Shown here in pieces: positions 15,548 to 24,450 of a DNA stretch of 58,631 nt. This DNA comes from Lentisphaeria bacterium (GTDB lineage: Bacteria > Verrucomicrobiota > Lentisphaeria > Victivallales > UBA1829), in the NCBI GenBank assembly GCA_017629515.1, contig JAGBXB010000013.1, positions 1 to 58,631 on the forward strand, in the 5' to 3' direction. The position numbers were made by a program, and so were the translations under genes. The notes under the pieces were generated by a model. That model was not told the origin of the DNA, ran no database searches, and saw only the letters and a program-made list of their open reading frames with translations. Position 1 is the first letter of the stretch. Every line of letters begins with the position of its first letter.

Positions 15548-18097
15548 TTAAACAAGAGAATATTTTCCGGCAAGTTTCTGTAACGCAGCCAGCTGTTTTG
15601 CGGAAAGGTCCTTGCCCGCTTTATGCTGTTTGAGCAAAGATTCATAGAAGGCTTTGTCATCATAGATCATTCTGCCGATCTTTCTGGGTTCCGCCCATTC
15701 TTTCACGCTTTCAAATTTTGCAAAAAGTGCGGTCAGATCTGTTCCGGCGGAAACCGGGGAAACTGCTTCCTGCTGGGGAATATTCAGAATACCGGAAATC
15801 ACTCCGAAATCTTCTGCATTGAACTCTCCTTTATATTTCAGGGCAAGTCTCGTAAGAACTGCCAGCTGTTTTGCGGAAAACATTTTTCCCTGACCGTTCT
15901 GCTGTTTGAGAGAAGTATAAAATTTCTTTTCATCAAAGGCATTGCGTTTTTCCGACTGTTCCCATTTGATGCTGTCCATAAGGGTAAAAAGCTGCTGATA
16001 TTTATTTACTTCCGCCTGAACAAGGGCGTCCTCACGCAATTTCAGAGCTTCTTCGGCTTTTTCTTTGCGTTTTTCCGACTGCTCTTTTGTAGCGGCAAGT
16101 TCCTCTGTAAAGGAGCAGGATTGTGCCGCAGAAGCAAGGCCGGGGAGTTGTTCTTCATACTTTACTGCCAGACGCAGGAGGGCTTCCCACTGCTTGGCGG
16201 TGATCGTTTTCCCGCTTTCAAAGGCTTTGAGAACGGAAGAGAAGAAGCGTTTGTCATCATATGTACGATTGCCGCTTTTTTCCGCTTTCTGCCATTCCCG
16301 GATGCCGGAAAGAAGTTCAATGACTACTTTCGCTTTCTCCCCTTCCGGTGCGCCTTCGGTTTTTGCCGCACTGAGCCATTGCAGGAATTTATCGTAAAAT
16401 TCGTGCATCATTTCTGTCCAGACTACTTTCCCCTCTTCCACGCTGTCCAGCTGGTTTTCCATATCCGCAGTAAAGCCCACCTGGAAAAGTTCCGGAAGTT
16501 TGGCTACCAGATAATCATTGATCTTGAAGCCCAGTTCCGTGGGAATGAGTTTGCCCTTTTCCTTGTTCACATATTTGCGTACCTGAATGGTATTGACGAT
16601 CGTGGCGTAGGTGGAGGGGCGTCCGATACCGTTGGATTCCAGTTCTTTGATGAGGGTGGCTTCTGAAAAACGGGGGGCGGGTTCGGTAAATTTCTGTTCA
16701 CCGGCAATTTCAGCAAGATCTGCCGCCATGCCGTTTTTGAGTTTCTTCAGAGCTTCTGCGTCTTTTGTATCCTCTTCATCCTCATTATTCACTCCTTCCT
16801 CCTGAATATTATAGGCCCGGAGAAATCCGGCAAAGGTGGTAACAGTGGCAGTACTGCGGAAGGTATAGAGAGGGGAGGAAGCGGAACTTCTGCCCACGGT
16901 ATCCACACTGGTACGCATCTGCTCACAGGCGGACATCTGACTGGCGGCAAATCTGCGCCAGATAAGAGTATAAAGTTTCAACTGCTGGGTATCCAGCACT
17001 CCTTTCAATTTTTCCGGAGTAAGAGTTATATCCGTGGGCCGGATGGCTTCATGGGCACCCTGGGCAGAGGCTTTGGAACGGTAGATATTGGGTTTGGCAG
17101 GTACATATTCCGCCCCGTAATTTTCCTCAATATATTTTCTTGCCGCCATCTGGGCTTCCACAGCAACAGAAACAGCATCGGTACGCATGTAGGTAATAAG
17201 ACCCCGTGTAGTACCGTTGCCGATATCCAAGCCTTCATAAAGCTGCTGGGCTATCCGCATGGTGCTGTTGGCGGAAAAGCCCAGAGAGGAACTTGCCGCC
17301 TGCTGCAAGGTACTGGTGATGAAAGGAGGCTGTGCAAAGCGTTTCCGGGGAACTTCTTCCACATTGGTGATCTGCCAGGAGGAGATCTTTCTGATATCGG
17401 CAAGGAGGGCATCCGCCTGTTCTTTGCCGGTTACTTCAAATTTTTCCCCGTCGATCTTGAAGAGTTTGCCAGTATAATATTCTTTCTGCATTTCGCCATT
17501 GAAGCGGGCTGTAAAGTTCCAGTATTCTCTGGGAATGAATGCAAGGATCTCCCGTTCCCTTTCGCAGACAAGACGCAATGCCACGCTCTGGACACGGCCG
17601 GCACTCAATCCTTTTTCGATCCTGCCCCACAAAAGGGGACTGACCATATATCCTACGATACGGTCAAGCACTCTTCTCGCCTGCTGGGCATCCACCCGGT
17701 CAAGGTCGATATCCGCAGGATTTTCAAAGGCTTTCCGGATGGCACTGCCGGTGATCTCATGGAATGTGACCCTTTTAAAAGAGGCATTTTTATTGCCTTT
17801 GGAAAGCATGTCCTTCAAATGCCATGCAATGGCTTCCCCCTCACGGTCAGGGTCAGGGGCAAGATAGATTTCCGCAGCACCTTTTGCAGCACTTTTCAGA
17901 TCATTGAGGTTTTTTGTCCGTTCTCTGTTTTCTTCGTACTGGGGGGCAAAGTCATGCTCGATATCCACTCCCAGAGATCTCTGGGGAAGATCCCGTACAT
18001 GCCCCATGGAGGCTTTGATGGTATAACCGTTGCCCAGGATTTTTCCTATGGTTTTTGCTTTTGCGGGAGACTCCACGATCACAAGTTTGTTTTTCAT
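15548..18097 (-). CDS. topA: DNA topoisomerase I with a repeated C-terminal module
   Basis: This frame encodes 849 residues. The type IA core is complete: TOPRIM motif KLVIVESPAKAKTIGKIL at the start, APDPDREGEAIAWH at 80-93, and the active-site Tyr303 in ITYMRTD. It relaxes negative supercoils in the cytoplasm. Most bacterial TopA proteins end in zinc-ribbon modules. Here there are none. Three copies of a helical unit occur at about 595-654, 704-759 and 792-849, each with W-(x)n-DD/DE-K-x-F-(Y/F)-x-S, a short G-K turn, (S/T)AKQ and a final LAxKY. The ribosome-binding site AGGAAAG is good. Identification is firm; the role of the tail is unknown. Confidence 0.95.
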   Translation of the reverse strand: MKNKLVIVESPAKAKTIGKILGNGYTIKASMGHVRDLPQRSLGVDIEHDFAPQYEENRERTKNLNDLKSAAKGAAEIYLAPDPDREGEAIAWHLKDMLSKGNKNASFKRVTFHEITGSAIRKAFENPADIDLDRVDAQQARRVLDRIVGYMVSPLLWGRIEKGLSAGRVQSVALRLVCEREREILAFIPREYWNFTARFNGEMQKEYYTGKLFKIDGEKFEVTGKEQADALLADIRKISSWQITNVEEVPRKRFAQPPFITSTLQQAASSSLGFSANSTMRIAQQLYEGLDIGNGTTRGLITYMRTDAVSVAVEAQMAARKYIEENYGAEYVPAKPNIYRSKASAQGAHEAIRPTDITLTPEKLKGVLDTQQLKLYTLIWRRFAASQMSACEQMRTSVDTVGRSSASSPLYTFRSTATVTTFAGFLRAYNIQEEGVNNEDEEDTKDAEALKKLKNGMAADLAEIAGEQKFTEPAPRFSEATLIKELESNGIGRPSTYATIVNTIQVRKYVNKEKGKLIPTELGFKINDYLVAKLPELFQVGFTADMENQLDSVEEGKVVWTEMMHEFYDKFLQWLSAAKTEGAPEGEKAKVVIELLSGIREWQKAEKSGNRTYDDKRFFSSVLKAFESGKTITAKQWEALLRLAVKYEEQLPGLASAAQSCSFTEELAATKEQSEKRKEKAEEALKLREDALVQAEVNKYQQLFTLMDSIKWEQSEKRNAFDEKKFYTSLKQQNGQGKMFSAKQLAVLTRLALKYKGEFNAEDFGVISGILNIPQQEAVSPVSAGTDLTALFAKFESVKEWAEPRKIGRMIYDDKAFYESLLKQHKAGKDLSAKQLAALQKLAGKYSLV

Positions 18098-18272
18098 ATC
18101 TTCTCTTCTTTCCTGCCTCTTTTTGATTATCCTGTGAAATTACTTTTATTTCAAAATTTATTCCCGTTTCTGAAAAATACAAGTGAAAAAAATCCGGGAA
18201 AAGTTTCCTTAATACCTTATCTATTTTAAAAAATAGATATTTATTTCAAAAAAAATTCAAGTTTTTTTTCTT

Positions 18273-19640
18273 TTACCTCTGCTGTGCCGTTTTTTTCCGT
18301 TTTATTCCTTTTTTCCCGGCAGTTTTCTTTTTTATATGGGAATTTTTCTTTACATGACTCTGCAATACGATCCTTTCTTCCGGCAATGCAGGATTTTTTG
18401 CACGGATAAATCCCCATTGCAGAAGACTTCTCATACTTCTGTCTCTTTCCGCAGCAGTGGGGAAGCCTGTCACGATACCGATATATTCTTCCCCATCCCT
18501 TTCACAACTTACTGCAACACAGAATCCGGCATTTTTTGTGTAACCGGTTTTGATCCCTTTCACCCCTTTCACTCCGTATTTGCCGCCGGGTAAAAGATGA
18601 TTATGGTTCCACATCGTCAGGTGTCCCTTATCCCCTTTTTCACGGAAAGAAGCCTGCCGCATGGAAACAAGTTCCCGGAAAAGGGGACTTGTCATGGCAT
18701 ATTCACACAATTTCAGCAGATCTTCCACGGTACTTGTGTTGTCCGGAGTAAGTTTCCTTCCGGGCAAGCCATGGGGATTATAAAATTTTGTGGAGGGCAT
18801 TTTCAAATACCGGGCTGTACGGTTCATCCTCTGTATGAAATCATTACTTTTTCCGTTGCCCAGATATTCTCCGATCAGGAATGAAGCATCATTGGCACTT
18901 TTGATGGCGGCGGCTTCCATAAGGCTTTGCAAAGTAAAGGATTCCCCGTTACGCATCCATACCACGCCCTCCCGCAGGGAGATTGCTCCTCTGGTTGCCG
19001 GGATACGGGTGGAAAGCGTTACTCTGCCATTTTCCACATCTTCACAGGCAAGAAGCAGTGTCATGATCTTTGTCATGGAGGCAATGGGTACTTTTTTCCG
19101 GGGATTTTTTGCCCAGAGGATCTTTCTGGAATTGACATGCAGAAGAATCCCGGAAGAAGCTCTGGAAAGTTCCGGTATGGCGGAAATTTTTTCCCTGACA
19201 CAGTTTTTGTAATTGTAATCGCCTCTTTTCAATATGCTTTTCGGGGCGGCAGGGGGGGGAAGTGTCCCGAAAGCAAATGTGGAATTTTCTTTTCCGGAAA
19301 ATTCTTCCATTCCGGTCAACTCATCCAGAGAGGGCAGAGATGGAAACTTTTCGCCGGAAGAAGATTTTTGACTTTTCTTTTTCTCTGCCGGTATGATTTT
19401 TGCTTCCGGTTTCTTTTTCCAGTTGCCGGGGACAACAGGAGTTACATCGTCATATTCTGCCGGAGGATATTTGCCTTTTCCCTTAAAACTTTTTGCCGGA
19501 AGAGCCGGGGGCGTGAGATGGGGTTTTTCCGGCTCCTTTTCCACTTTGGAAGCGCATCCGCCATTCATCACAAGAAAAATGACCAGAAGATGAATGAAAG
19601 AAATCCCGCCTGCAAGTGCGATAATATGAGGTAATTTCAT
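18273..19640 (-). CDS. dacA: D-alanyl-D-alanine carboxypeptidase (peptidase S11, PBP5-like)
   Basis: This frame encodes 455 residues. An N-terminal signal anchor (IIALAGGISFIHLLVIFLVM) is followed by a low-complexity Pro/Lys-rich linker to about residue 130 and then the catalytic domain. The serine-peptidase motifs are SMTK (nucleophile Ser), SAN in KSANDASFLIGE and KTG in GIKTGYTKNAG. The enzyme trims the terminal D-Ala from peptidoglycan stem peptides in the periplasm. The C-terminus is Lys/Arg-rich (KKNSHIKKKTAGKKGIKRKK). The long linker is atypical for PBP5 and would place the domain away from the membrane. Confidence 0.9.
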   Translation of the reverse strand: MKLPHIIALAGGISFIHLLVIFLVMNGGCASKVEKEPEKPHLTPPALPAKSFKGKGKYPPAEYDDVTPVVPGNWKKKPEAKIIPAEKKKSQKSSSGEKFPSLPSLDELTGMEEFSGKENSTFAFGTLPPPAAPKSILKRGDYNYKNCVREKISAIPELSRASSGILLHVNSRKILWAKNPRKKVPIASMTKIMTLLLACEDVENGRVTLSTRIPATRGAISLREGVVWMRNGESFTLQSLMEAAAIKSANDASFLIGEYLGNGKSNDFIQRMNRTARYLKMPSTKFYNPHGLPGRKLTPDNTSTVEDLLKLCEYAMTSPLFRELVSMRQASFREKGDKGHLTMWNHNHLLPGGKYGVKGVKGIKTGYTKNAGFCVAVSCERDGEEYIGIVTGFPTAAERDRSMRSLLQWGFIRAKNPALPEERIVLQSHVKKNSHIKKKTAGKKGIKRKKTAQQR

Positions 19641-19677
19641 TTCTGTTCCTTTACTTGTGTTCCTGTAATGGTATGGA

Positions 19678-19718
19678 AAAAAGAAATTCCCTCCCGGCGT
19701 GGAAAGCCGGGAAGGAAA
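19678..19718 (-). terminator. Rho-independent terminator after leuA
   Basis: On the minus strand a stem pairs 19718-19706 with 19698-19687 (TTCCTTCCCGGC / GCCGGGAGGGAA, 7-nt loop) and is followed by a T-rich run. It lies within 50 bases of the leuA stop. Confidence 0.7.
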
Positions 19719-19726
19719 GAAGAATT

Positions 19727-21436
19727 TTACTTATTGGAGCGTTCTTCGGCAATAGCTCTGTTCAAGGCGGAAAAGATGGCATAGATGGTGGCAATATCAA
19801 TGTTGGTATGTTCACCCACTCCGTAGAAAAGTTTATTGTCACTGCCTCTGCGGATACCTACAATACTCATGGCTTTTGCGTCTGCATTATCGCCGAGAGT
19901 CTGTTCCCGGTAATCTTCCAGCACGAAATTATAGAGTTCCGCATCGTCTCTTATGGCATGGACAGTTGCGGAGACAGGACCATTGCCTCTTCCGGAAGCG
20001 GTACGTTCCACTCCGTCCATAAGGATATTGAGATTGACTTCCACTTCGGACTCATCTTTACCCTCGATATGCTCTGTCCCTCTGTGATTGCGGGTGAACT
20101 TTTTCAGAACGAAAGGTCCTTTCACATTGACAAAGGTTTCGTTGAAAATCTTCAAAAGTTCATTGGCATCGAGTTCATCGCCTTTGTTATCGGCATAAGC
20201 CTGGGTGGCAGCCCCGATCTCCGGGTGCATCCCCTTGGGGGGATAAATGCCGAAATCGTGTTCCAGAACATAGGCGACCCCGCCTTTGCCGGACTGACTG
20301 TTGATACGGATGAGTTTTTCATATTTTCTGCCGACGGAAGCCGGATCGATATGCAGATAGGGTACTTTCCAGTCCACGCCGAAAAGTTTTCTTGCATCAT
20401 CCAGTTTGTCCATCCCTTTGCGGATGGCATCCTGATGGGAGCCGGAAAATGCGGTAAATGCCAGCTGCCCTGCGTAGGGATGACGCACATGCACATCAAT
20501 ACCGGTTGCATTTTCCACAGTGGTCACGATCCTGGGCAGATCGGAAAAATCCAACCCCGTGGCAATATTTCTGGATTCCAGATTCATGGCAAGTGTGCAG
20601 AGGTCAACGTTTCCGGTCCGTTCTCCGTGTCCGAAGATGGTTCCTTCCACTCTTTCCGCTCCTGCCATAAGAGTAAATTCAGAGGAGGCAACAGCGCAAC
20701 CCTGGTCATTATGGGAGTGTACGCTTACGGACGTTTCCGCCATATAGGGATAATGCTCCACAAAATATCTGATCATATCTGCGTAATGGTGAGGCGGTCT
20801 GCGTTCCACTGTCTGGGGAAGATTGACAATAAATGTTTTCTTGGTGGAGGGGCCCCAGGCTTCTTTCACCGCTTTGCAGACATCCACTACATAATCCATA
20901 TCACTGTCGGTAAATTCCTCCGGTGAAAATTCATAGGAAATACGGTCGGAAAGACCATATTGTGCCAGATATTTTTTCACGAGGAGCGTGCCGGTCACAG
21001 CCATTTGCTTTGTTTCTTCCCTTGTTTTTCCGAAAACCATTTTCTGATGCAGATCGCTGGTTGCCACATAGAGATGGAGAATGGCTTCTTTCACGCCGAC
21101 AAGGGATTCCACAGTACGTTTGATGAGTTCTTCTCTGGACTGGGTGAGTACAGAAATACGCACATCGGAGGGGATCTCATTGTTTTCAATAAGATTTCTT
21201 ACGAACATAAAATCATCCTGTGAGGCGGAGGGGAAGGATACTTCAATTTCTTTGAAGCCTATGGAACAAAGCATTTTGAAATATTCCAGTTTCTTTTCCG
21301 GGTTCATGGGCATGGGCAATGCCTGATTGCCGTCCCGCAGGTCTACGGAACACCAAACCGGTGTATGAGTGACTTCGTTGTTGATCCAATCCCTGTTTAC
21401 TTTCGGGATACTTTCAGTGTCTGGATACTTTTTCAT
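19727..21436 (-). CDS. leuA: 2-isopropylmalate synthase
   Basis: This frame encodes 569 residues, the length of the long LeuA subfamily found in actinobacteria and other groups. It condenses acetyl-CoA with 2-oxoisovalerate in the first committed step of leucine synthesis. Metal-binding and catalytic motifs are CSVDLRDGNQAL near residue 30, IEVSFPSASQDDF, and SVHSHNDQGCAVASSE (H-x-H). The C-terminal third contains the LeuA regulatory domain (VEVNLNILMDGVERTASGRGNGPVSA, split by my reading). The ribosome-binding site GGAGGAAAG is strong. No other leu genes are adjacent. Confidence 0.95.
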   Translation of the reverse strand: MKKYPDTESIPKVNRDWINNEVTHTPVWCSVDLRDGNQALPMPMNPEKKLEYFKMLCSIGFKEIEVSFPSASQDDFMFVRNLIENNEIPSDVRISVLTQSREELIKRTVESLVGVKEAILHLYVATSDLHQKMVFGKTREETKQMAVTGTLLVKKYLAQYGLSDRISYEFSPEEFTDSDMDYVVDVCKAVKEAWGPSTKKTFIVNLPQTVERRPPHHYADMIRYFVEHYPYMAETSVSVHSHNDQGCAVASSEFTLMAGAERVEGTIFGHGERTGNVDLCTLAMNLESRNIATGLDFSDLPRIVTTVENATGIDVHVRHPYAGQLAFTAFSGSHQDAIRKGMDKLDDARKLFGVDWKVPYLHIDPASVGRKYEKLIRINSQSGKGGVAYVLEHDFGIYPPKGMHPEIGAATQAYADNKGDELDANELLKIFNETFVNVKGPFVLKKFTRNHRGTEHIEGKDESEVEVNLNILMDGVERTASGRGNGPVSATVHAIRDDAELYNFVLEDYREQTLGDNADAKAMSIVGIRRGSDNKLFYGVGEHTNIDIATIYAIFSALNRAIAEERSNK

Positions 21437-21560
21437 TTTTCTTTCCTCCGGAATTTATGCGGTTTTTCCTGTCTCCGCAAGCAATTCCTGTTTTATATTA
21501 ATACTATAATAATTTTCTTCAAATATGTAATATATTCTCCCCTGCCGGAAAAGTCAAATG

Positions 21561-21606
21561 AAAAACGTGTCTGAAAAGAAGAATTCTTTCTTTCCGGACA
21601 CGTTTT
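21561..21606 (-). terminator. Terminator between leuA and the acyltransferase gene
   Basis: A long inverted repeat (AAACGTGTC ... GACACGTTT) with a TTTTT run on the minus strand lies about 25 bases past the stop of the 21630-22604 gene. Its symmetry could let it work in both directions. Confidence 0.6.
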
Positions 21607-21629
21607 ATACTTTTGGCTGTATTGTGTGT

Positions 21630-22604
21630 TCAGCTTACGGAAGTGATCCTGCCCTCACACAATGCGTCAAACTCATCTCTGACAATAAGCATCATTCCAT
21701 CATCGAACTTTCCGCCATTTGCGGCAAATGCGGCGAGGCGTTTCTGCATGTCGCTTTTATGGGGAACAGCGTTGATCCCCTCACTTTTTCCTTTTTCCCC
21801 GAATACCCTGCCTATGGTTTCGGAATGGAATGTGCCGCATCCCCATATATGCCCCAGACTCTGGAAAGAAAGGATATTGGAGGTTCCCGGCAGAATATTT
21901 TGCAACTGGGGGTCAAGGAGCCAGGAGTGGCAATAGACTGCTTTACAGGGAATATCCGGGCGGTATTCTGCCAGATACCGTTTCATTCTGCGGAAAGAAT
22001 CTATGCACAACTCTTTTTTCAGCGGCCCGGAGGCGGGAATATGGAGCCCTACGATACTGTCGCCCTTTGTAACAAGGCACTCCCAGTTTTTTCCGGCATC
22101 TTCTGCCTTTGCATAAAGGATCCTGCCTTCTTCCGTGCGGTAGAGAGAGACCTCTTCCTTATAGGTGAGATCTGTTTCCATCTGCAATCTTCCGAATTTC
22201 AGGATCTTCCCCTCCCAGAGCATCCTGCACCAAAGGAGGATCCTCCACTGGAAACCGGGATAAGAATAATTATCCATGTGATATTCCAGCCAGATGGGGG
22301 CATCCAGAAGATTTTCCAGCAAAATCTCTTCCGGAATGTTTTTTTCTTTATAGATCTCAAAGGCGCGATCGACCATGCCCATAATGACAAGCATACGGAA
22401 AAGATCCGCTTCTGCCGCATCGGGGAATGTTTCAAGGATCTCCTTATCTTCCAGAGTGTGATCCATACATTTCTGTAAAGCAAGATCATAAAAAGAGGTA
22501 AGATTTCTTTCCCGGAGTTTTCCGCAAAGTGTGGCAAGAGCCTCTATGCAGAATTCCGGCAGTTTGGCAAGTGCTGCATTGTTCAGGATTTTTTCTGTGT
22601 CCAT
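21630..22604 (-). CDS. Acyltransferase domain protein (NAT_N / GNAT_C-like)
   Basis: This frame encodes 324 residues with AAGGAAA upstream. The N-terminal half is helical. The C-terminal half has GLHIPASGPLKKELCIDSF, AVYCHSWLLDPQL and LPGTSNILSFQSLG, which I associate with the GNAT-like C-terminal domain of two-domain acyltransferase-like proteins that are often annotated in Firmicutes and gut bacteria. The substrate is unknown. It is cytoplasmic. It follows the membrane glycosyltransferase-like gene by 13 bases, so the two may be co-transcribed. Confidence 0.65.
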   Translation of the reverse strand: MDTEKILNNAALAKLPEFCIEALATLCGKLRERNLTSFYDLALQKCMDHTLEDKEILETFPDAAEADLFRMLVIMGMVDRAFEIYKEKNIPEEILLENLLDAPIWLEYHMDNYSYPGFQWRILLWCRMLWEGKILKFGRLQMETDLTYKEEVSLYRTEEGRILYAKAEDAGKNWECLVTKGDSIVGLHIPASGPLKKELCIDSFRRMKRYLAEYRPDIPCKAVYCHSWLLDPQLQNILPGTSNILSFQSLGHIWGCGTFHSETIGRVFGEKGKSEGINAVPHKSDMQKRLAAFAANGGKFDDGMMLIVRDEFDALCEGRITSVS

Positions 22605-22617
22605 TTTTTTTCCTTCT

Positions 22618-24216
22618 TTATTTTCCGGTACTTTTCAACGAAAAGATACACCCTTCTTTTGATTCATATACGATCTTCCAGTTACGCTCTTTCAGATACC
22701 GGATGAATTTTTCCCGTCTGGAAAGGACAAAGGCATAATCCGCCCCTGTAAGAGCGTGGAAAAGTTTATCCGTATCTTCTCTTCGGATGGAATTTATGAC
22801 GCAATTTTCCAGTTTCCGGGCTTTTAATTCGGAAACAGCATAGGAAAAGGCCGGATCCATCCCCCATAAATACCGGTTGTGCCTGTTGGCATAAAACATG
22901 GCGGGAAAATCTCCCCAGTCCAGATTGACGACAAGAGAATTTTTTGGAGTGTTTTTTATGAGATATTCCGCAGGCCCACGGGGGATATTATTTCTGAAAT
23001 TGCTTTTCAGCATCAGAAAAACATTGAGAAAAAGAAAAAGCGCCGCAACAAGATACAGAAGAGCATATACTCTTAAAGAAGGTATTTTCCATGCAAAAAA
23101 TCCTGTTTTTTCCTCTTGGGATCTGTGGAGAAGAATGGCGAAAGATACTACGGTAAAGGGCAGGGCGTATTCAATGGCACGCAGTACGGCAAAAGTGCCT
23201 GCTGTGAAAAATACCGCAAGAAAAAAAATGGTTTTTTCGCCCGCAGTAAAAGAGAAATACTTTTTTTCTTTCAACCGGATGAAAAGAAAAATACAGAAGT
23301 AAAAAAGAATGTAAAAGGGCAGGGCATTTCTGAACCATCCAAAATTTCCTGGCATCATTTCCATTGGCGTAAGTTTCGGAGATAATTTCCCGCCGTAAAA
23401 TATGGGATTGAGCATGGCGTCGATACTTTGTACTTTCCATATCGTGAATGTATGGGGCGTCTGGGGGTGGAGGAGATAGGCAAGGAGGAGCCCGGCAAGG
23501 ACGGAAACGGGCAGGAGAAGAAGTTTTTTCCGCAGGTACTCTTTACGCAGGAAAAACGTATAGGGAAGAATGATGAGCAGAAGAAAATGGGGATTGGAAT
23601 AACTGTATGCGTAAAGAAGTGCCGTAACAAAGAATCCGGCAAGGCGTAATGAAAAAGATCTTATTGAAAAAAATATACAGGAAAAAAGAATAAGCGCAAT
23701 AGAAAAAACATGGGGGCGCAGCATGAGAAAACGGTACGTAAAAGCAAAGACCCCGCAGGAAAAAAGGATCCCCGAAAGAAAAATGATCTTTGGTGGGAGT
23801 TTGAAACTTTTCAGGAGAAAAAGAAATGCCAGAATCCCGCTTGCGGTAAAGGTGATGGCAGGGAATGTAAAGGGGAATGGATCGCTTTTAACAAAACTTT
23901 GCAGATAAAACAATCCCTGTAAAAGAATGTGGTATAAAAGTTCCTTATCTGCAAAAGTGTCATTCCATAAAGAAAACACGAGAAAAGGGAATTTTTTCGC
24001 CCCGTAGAGTTCTTTTCCGCCGAGAGCCATTGCCGCATGATAGAAACCATCTGTACCGGGTTCCCCTCCTTGCAGGGCAACGCACCGCATCCTTAAAAAA
24101 AGCAGAATGAGGAAAGGAACAAGAAAGGAAAGAAAAAAGAGACCCCATTGAAATAAAACGGAGTGTTTTTCATGGAGAAAAGGGGAAATATTTTGTTGAT
24201 TTTTTCCGGAAACCAT
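22618..24216 (-). CDS. Polytopic membrane protein, GT-C glycosyltransferase-like
   Basis: This frame encodes 532 residues from ATG 24216; a TTG further upstream is less likely. At least ten hydrophobic segments alternate with short loops. The first large loop carries GGEPGTDGFYHAAMALGGKE, matching the Asp-containing first loop of GT-C enzymes that use lipid-linked sugars, and the final domain of about 100 residues is soluble and outside (LIKNTPKNSLVVNLDWGDFP, YANRHNRYLWGMDPAF). It probably transfers a sugar to a cell-surface acceptor. The family-level call is moderate and the donor is unknown. Confidence 0.6.
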   Translation of the reverse strand: MVSGKNQQNISPFLHEKHSVLFQWGLFFLSFLVPFLILLFLRMRCVALQGGEPGTDGFYHAAMALGGKELYGAKKFPFLVFSLWNDTFADKELLYHILLQGLFYLQSFVKSDPFPFTFPAITFTASGILAFLFLLKSFKLPPKIIFLSGILFSCGVFAFTYRFLMLRPHVFSIALILFSCIFFSIRSFSLRLAGFFVTALLYAYSYSNPHFLLLIILPYTFFLRKEYLRKKLLLLPVSVLAGLLLAYLLHPQTPHTFTIWKVQSIDAMLNPIFYGGKLSPKLTPMEMMPGNFGWFRNALPFYILFYFCIFLFIRLKEKKYFSFTAGEKTIFFLAVFFTAGTFAVLRAIEYALPFTVVSFAILLHRSQEEKTGFFAWKIPSLRVYALLYLVAALFLFLNVFLMLKSNFRNNIPRGPAEYLIKNTPKNSLVVNLDWGDFPAMFYANRHNRYLWGMDPAFSYAVSELKARKLENCVINSIRREDTDKLFHALTGADYAFVLSRREKFIRYLKERNWKIVYESKEGCIFSLKSTGK

Positions 24217-24450
24217 AATCTCTGCTTTCTTTTTGCTGTATAGTTGCTCCAATAGAAAATACAACAAAAATAACTTTTTTCAACTCTTTTTCTGTATTTT
24301 TCTCTCATTTTCCGCCGGAAGAGGCTGCATGAAGAGAATATACAGGAATTTTTTTTTGTGATCCGGGATTTTTGATTTGAAAAAAATGCGGATACGGGTT
24401 AGTTTATTACATTACAGCAGAATTATTAAAGAAAAGAGGGAAATGTAACG

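Noticed and set aside
17051..18229. Plus-strand open frame of 392 codons opposite topA
   Set aside because: It is a shadow of the topA reading frame; it has no ribosome-binding site and an unnatural Phe/Gly/His-rich composition.
18219..18240. AT-only hairpin TATCTATTTT/AAAATAGATA as a dacA terminator
   Set aside because: The stem has no GC pairs and no T run follows on the minus strand, so termination is doubtful.
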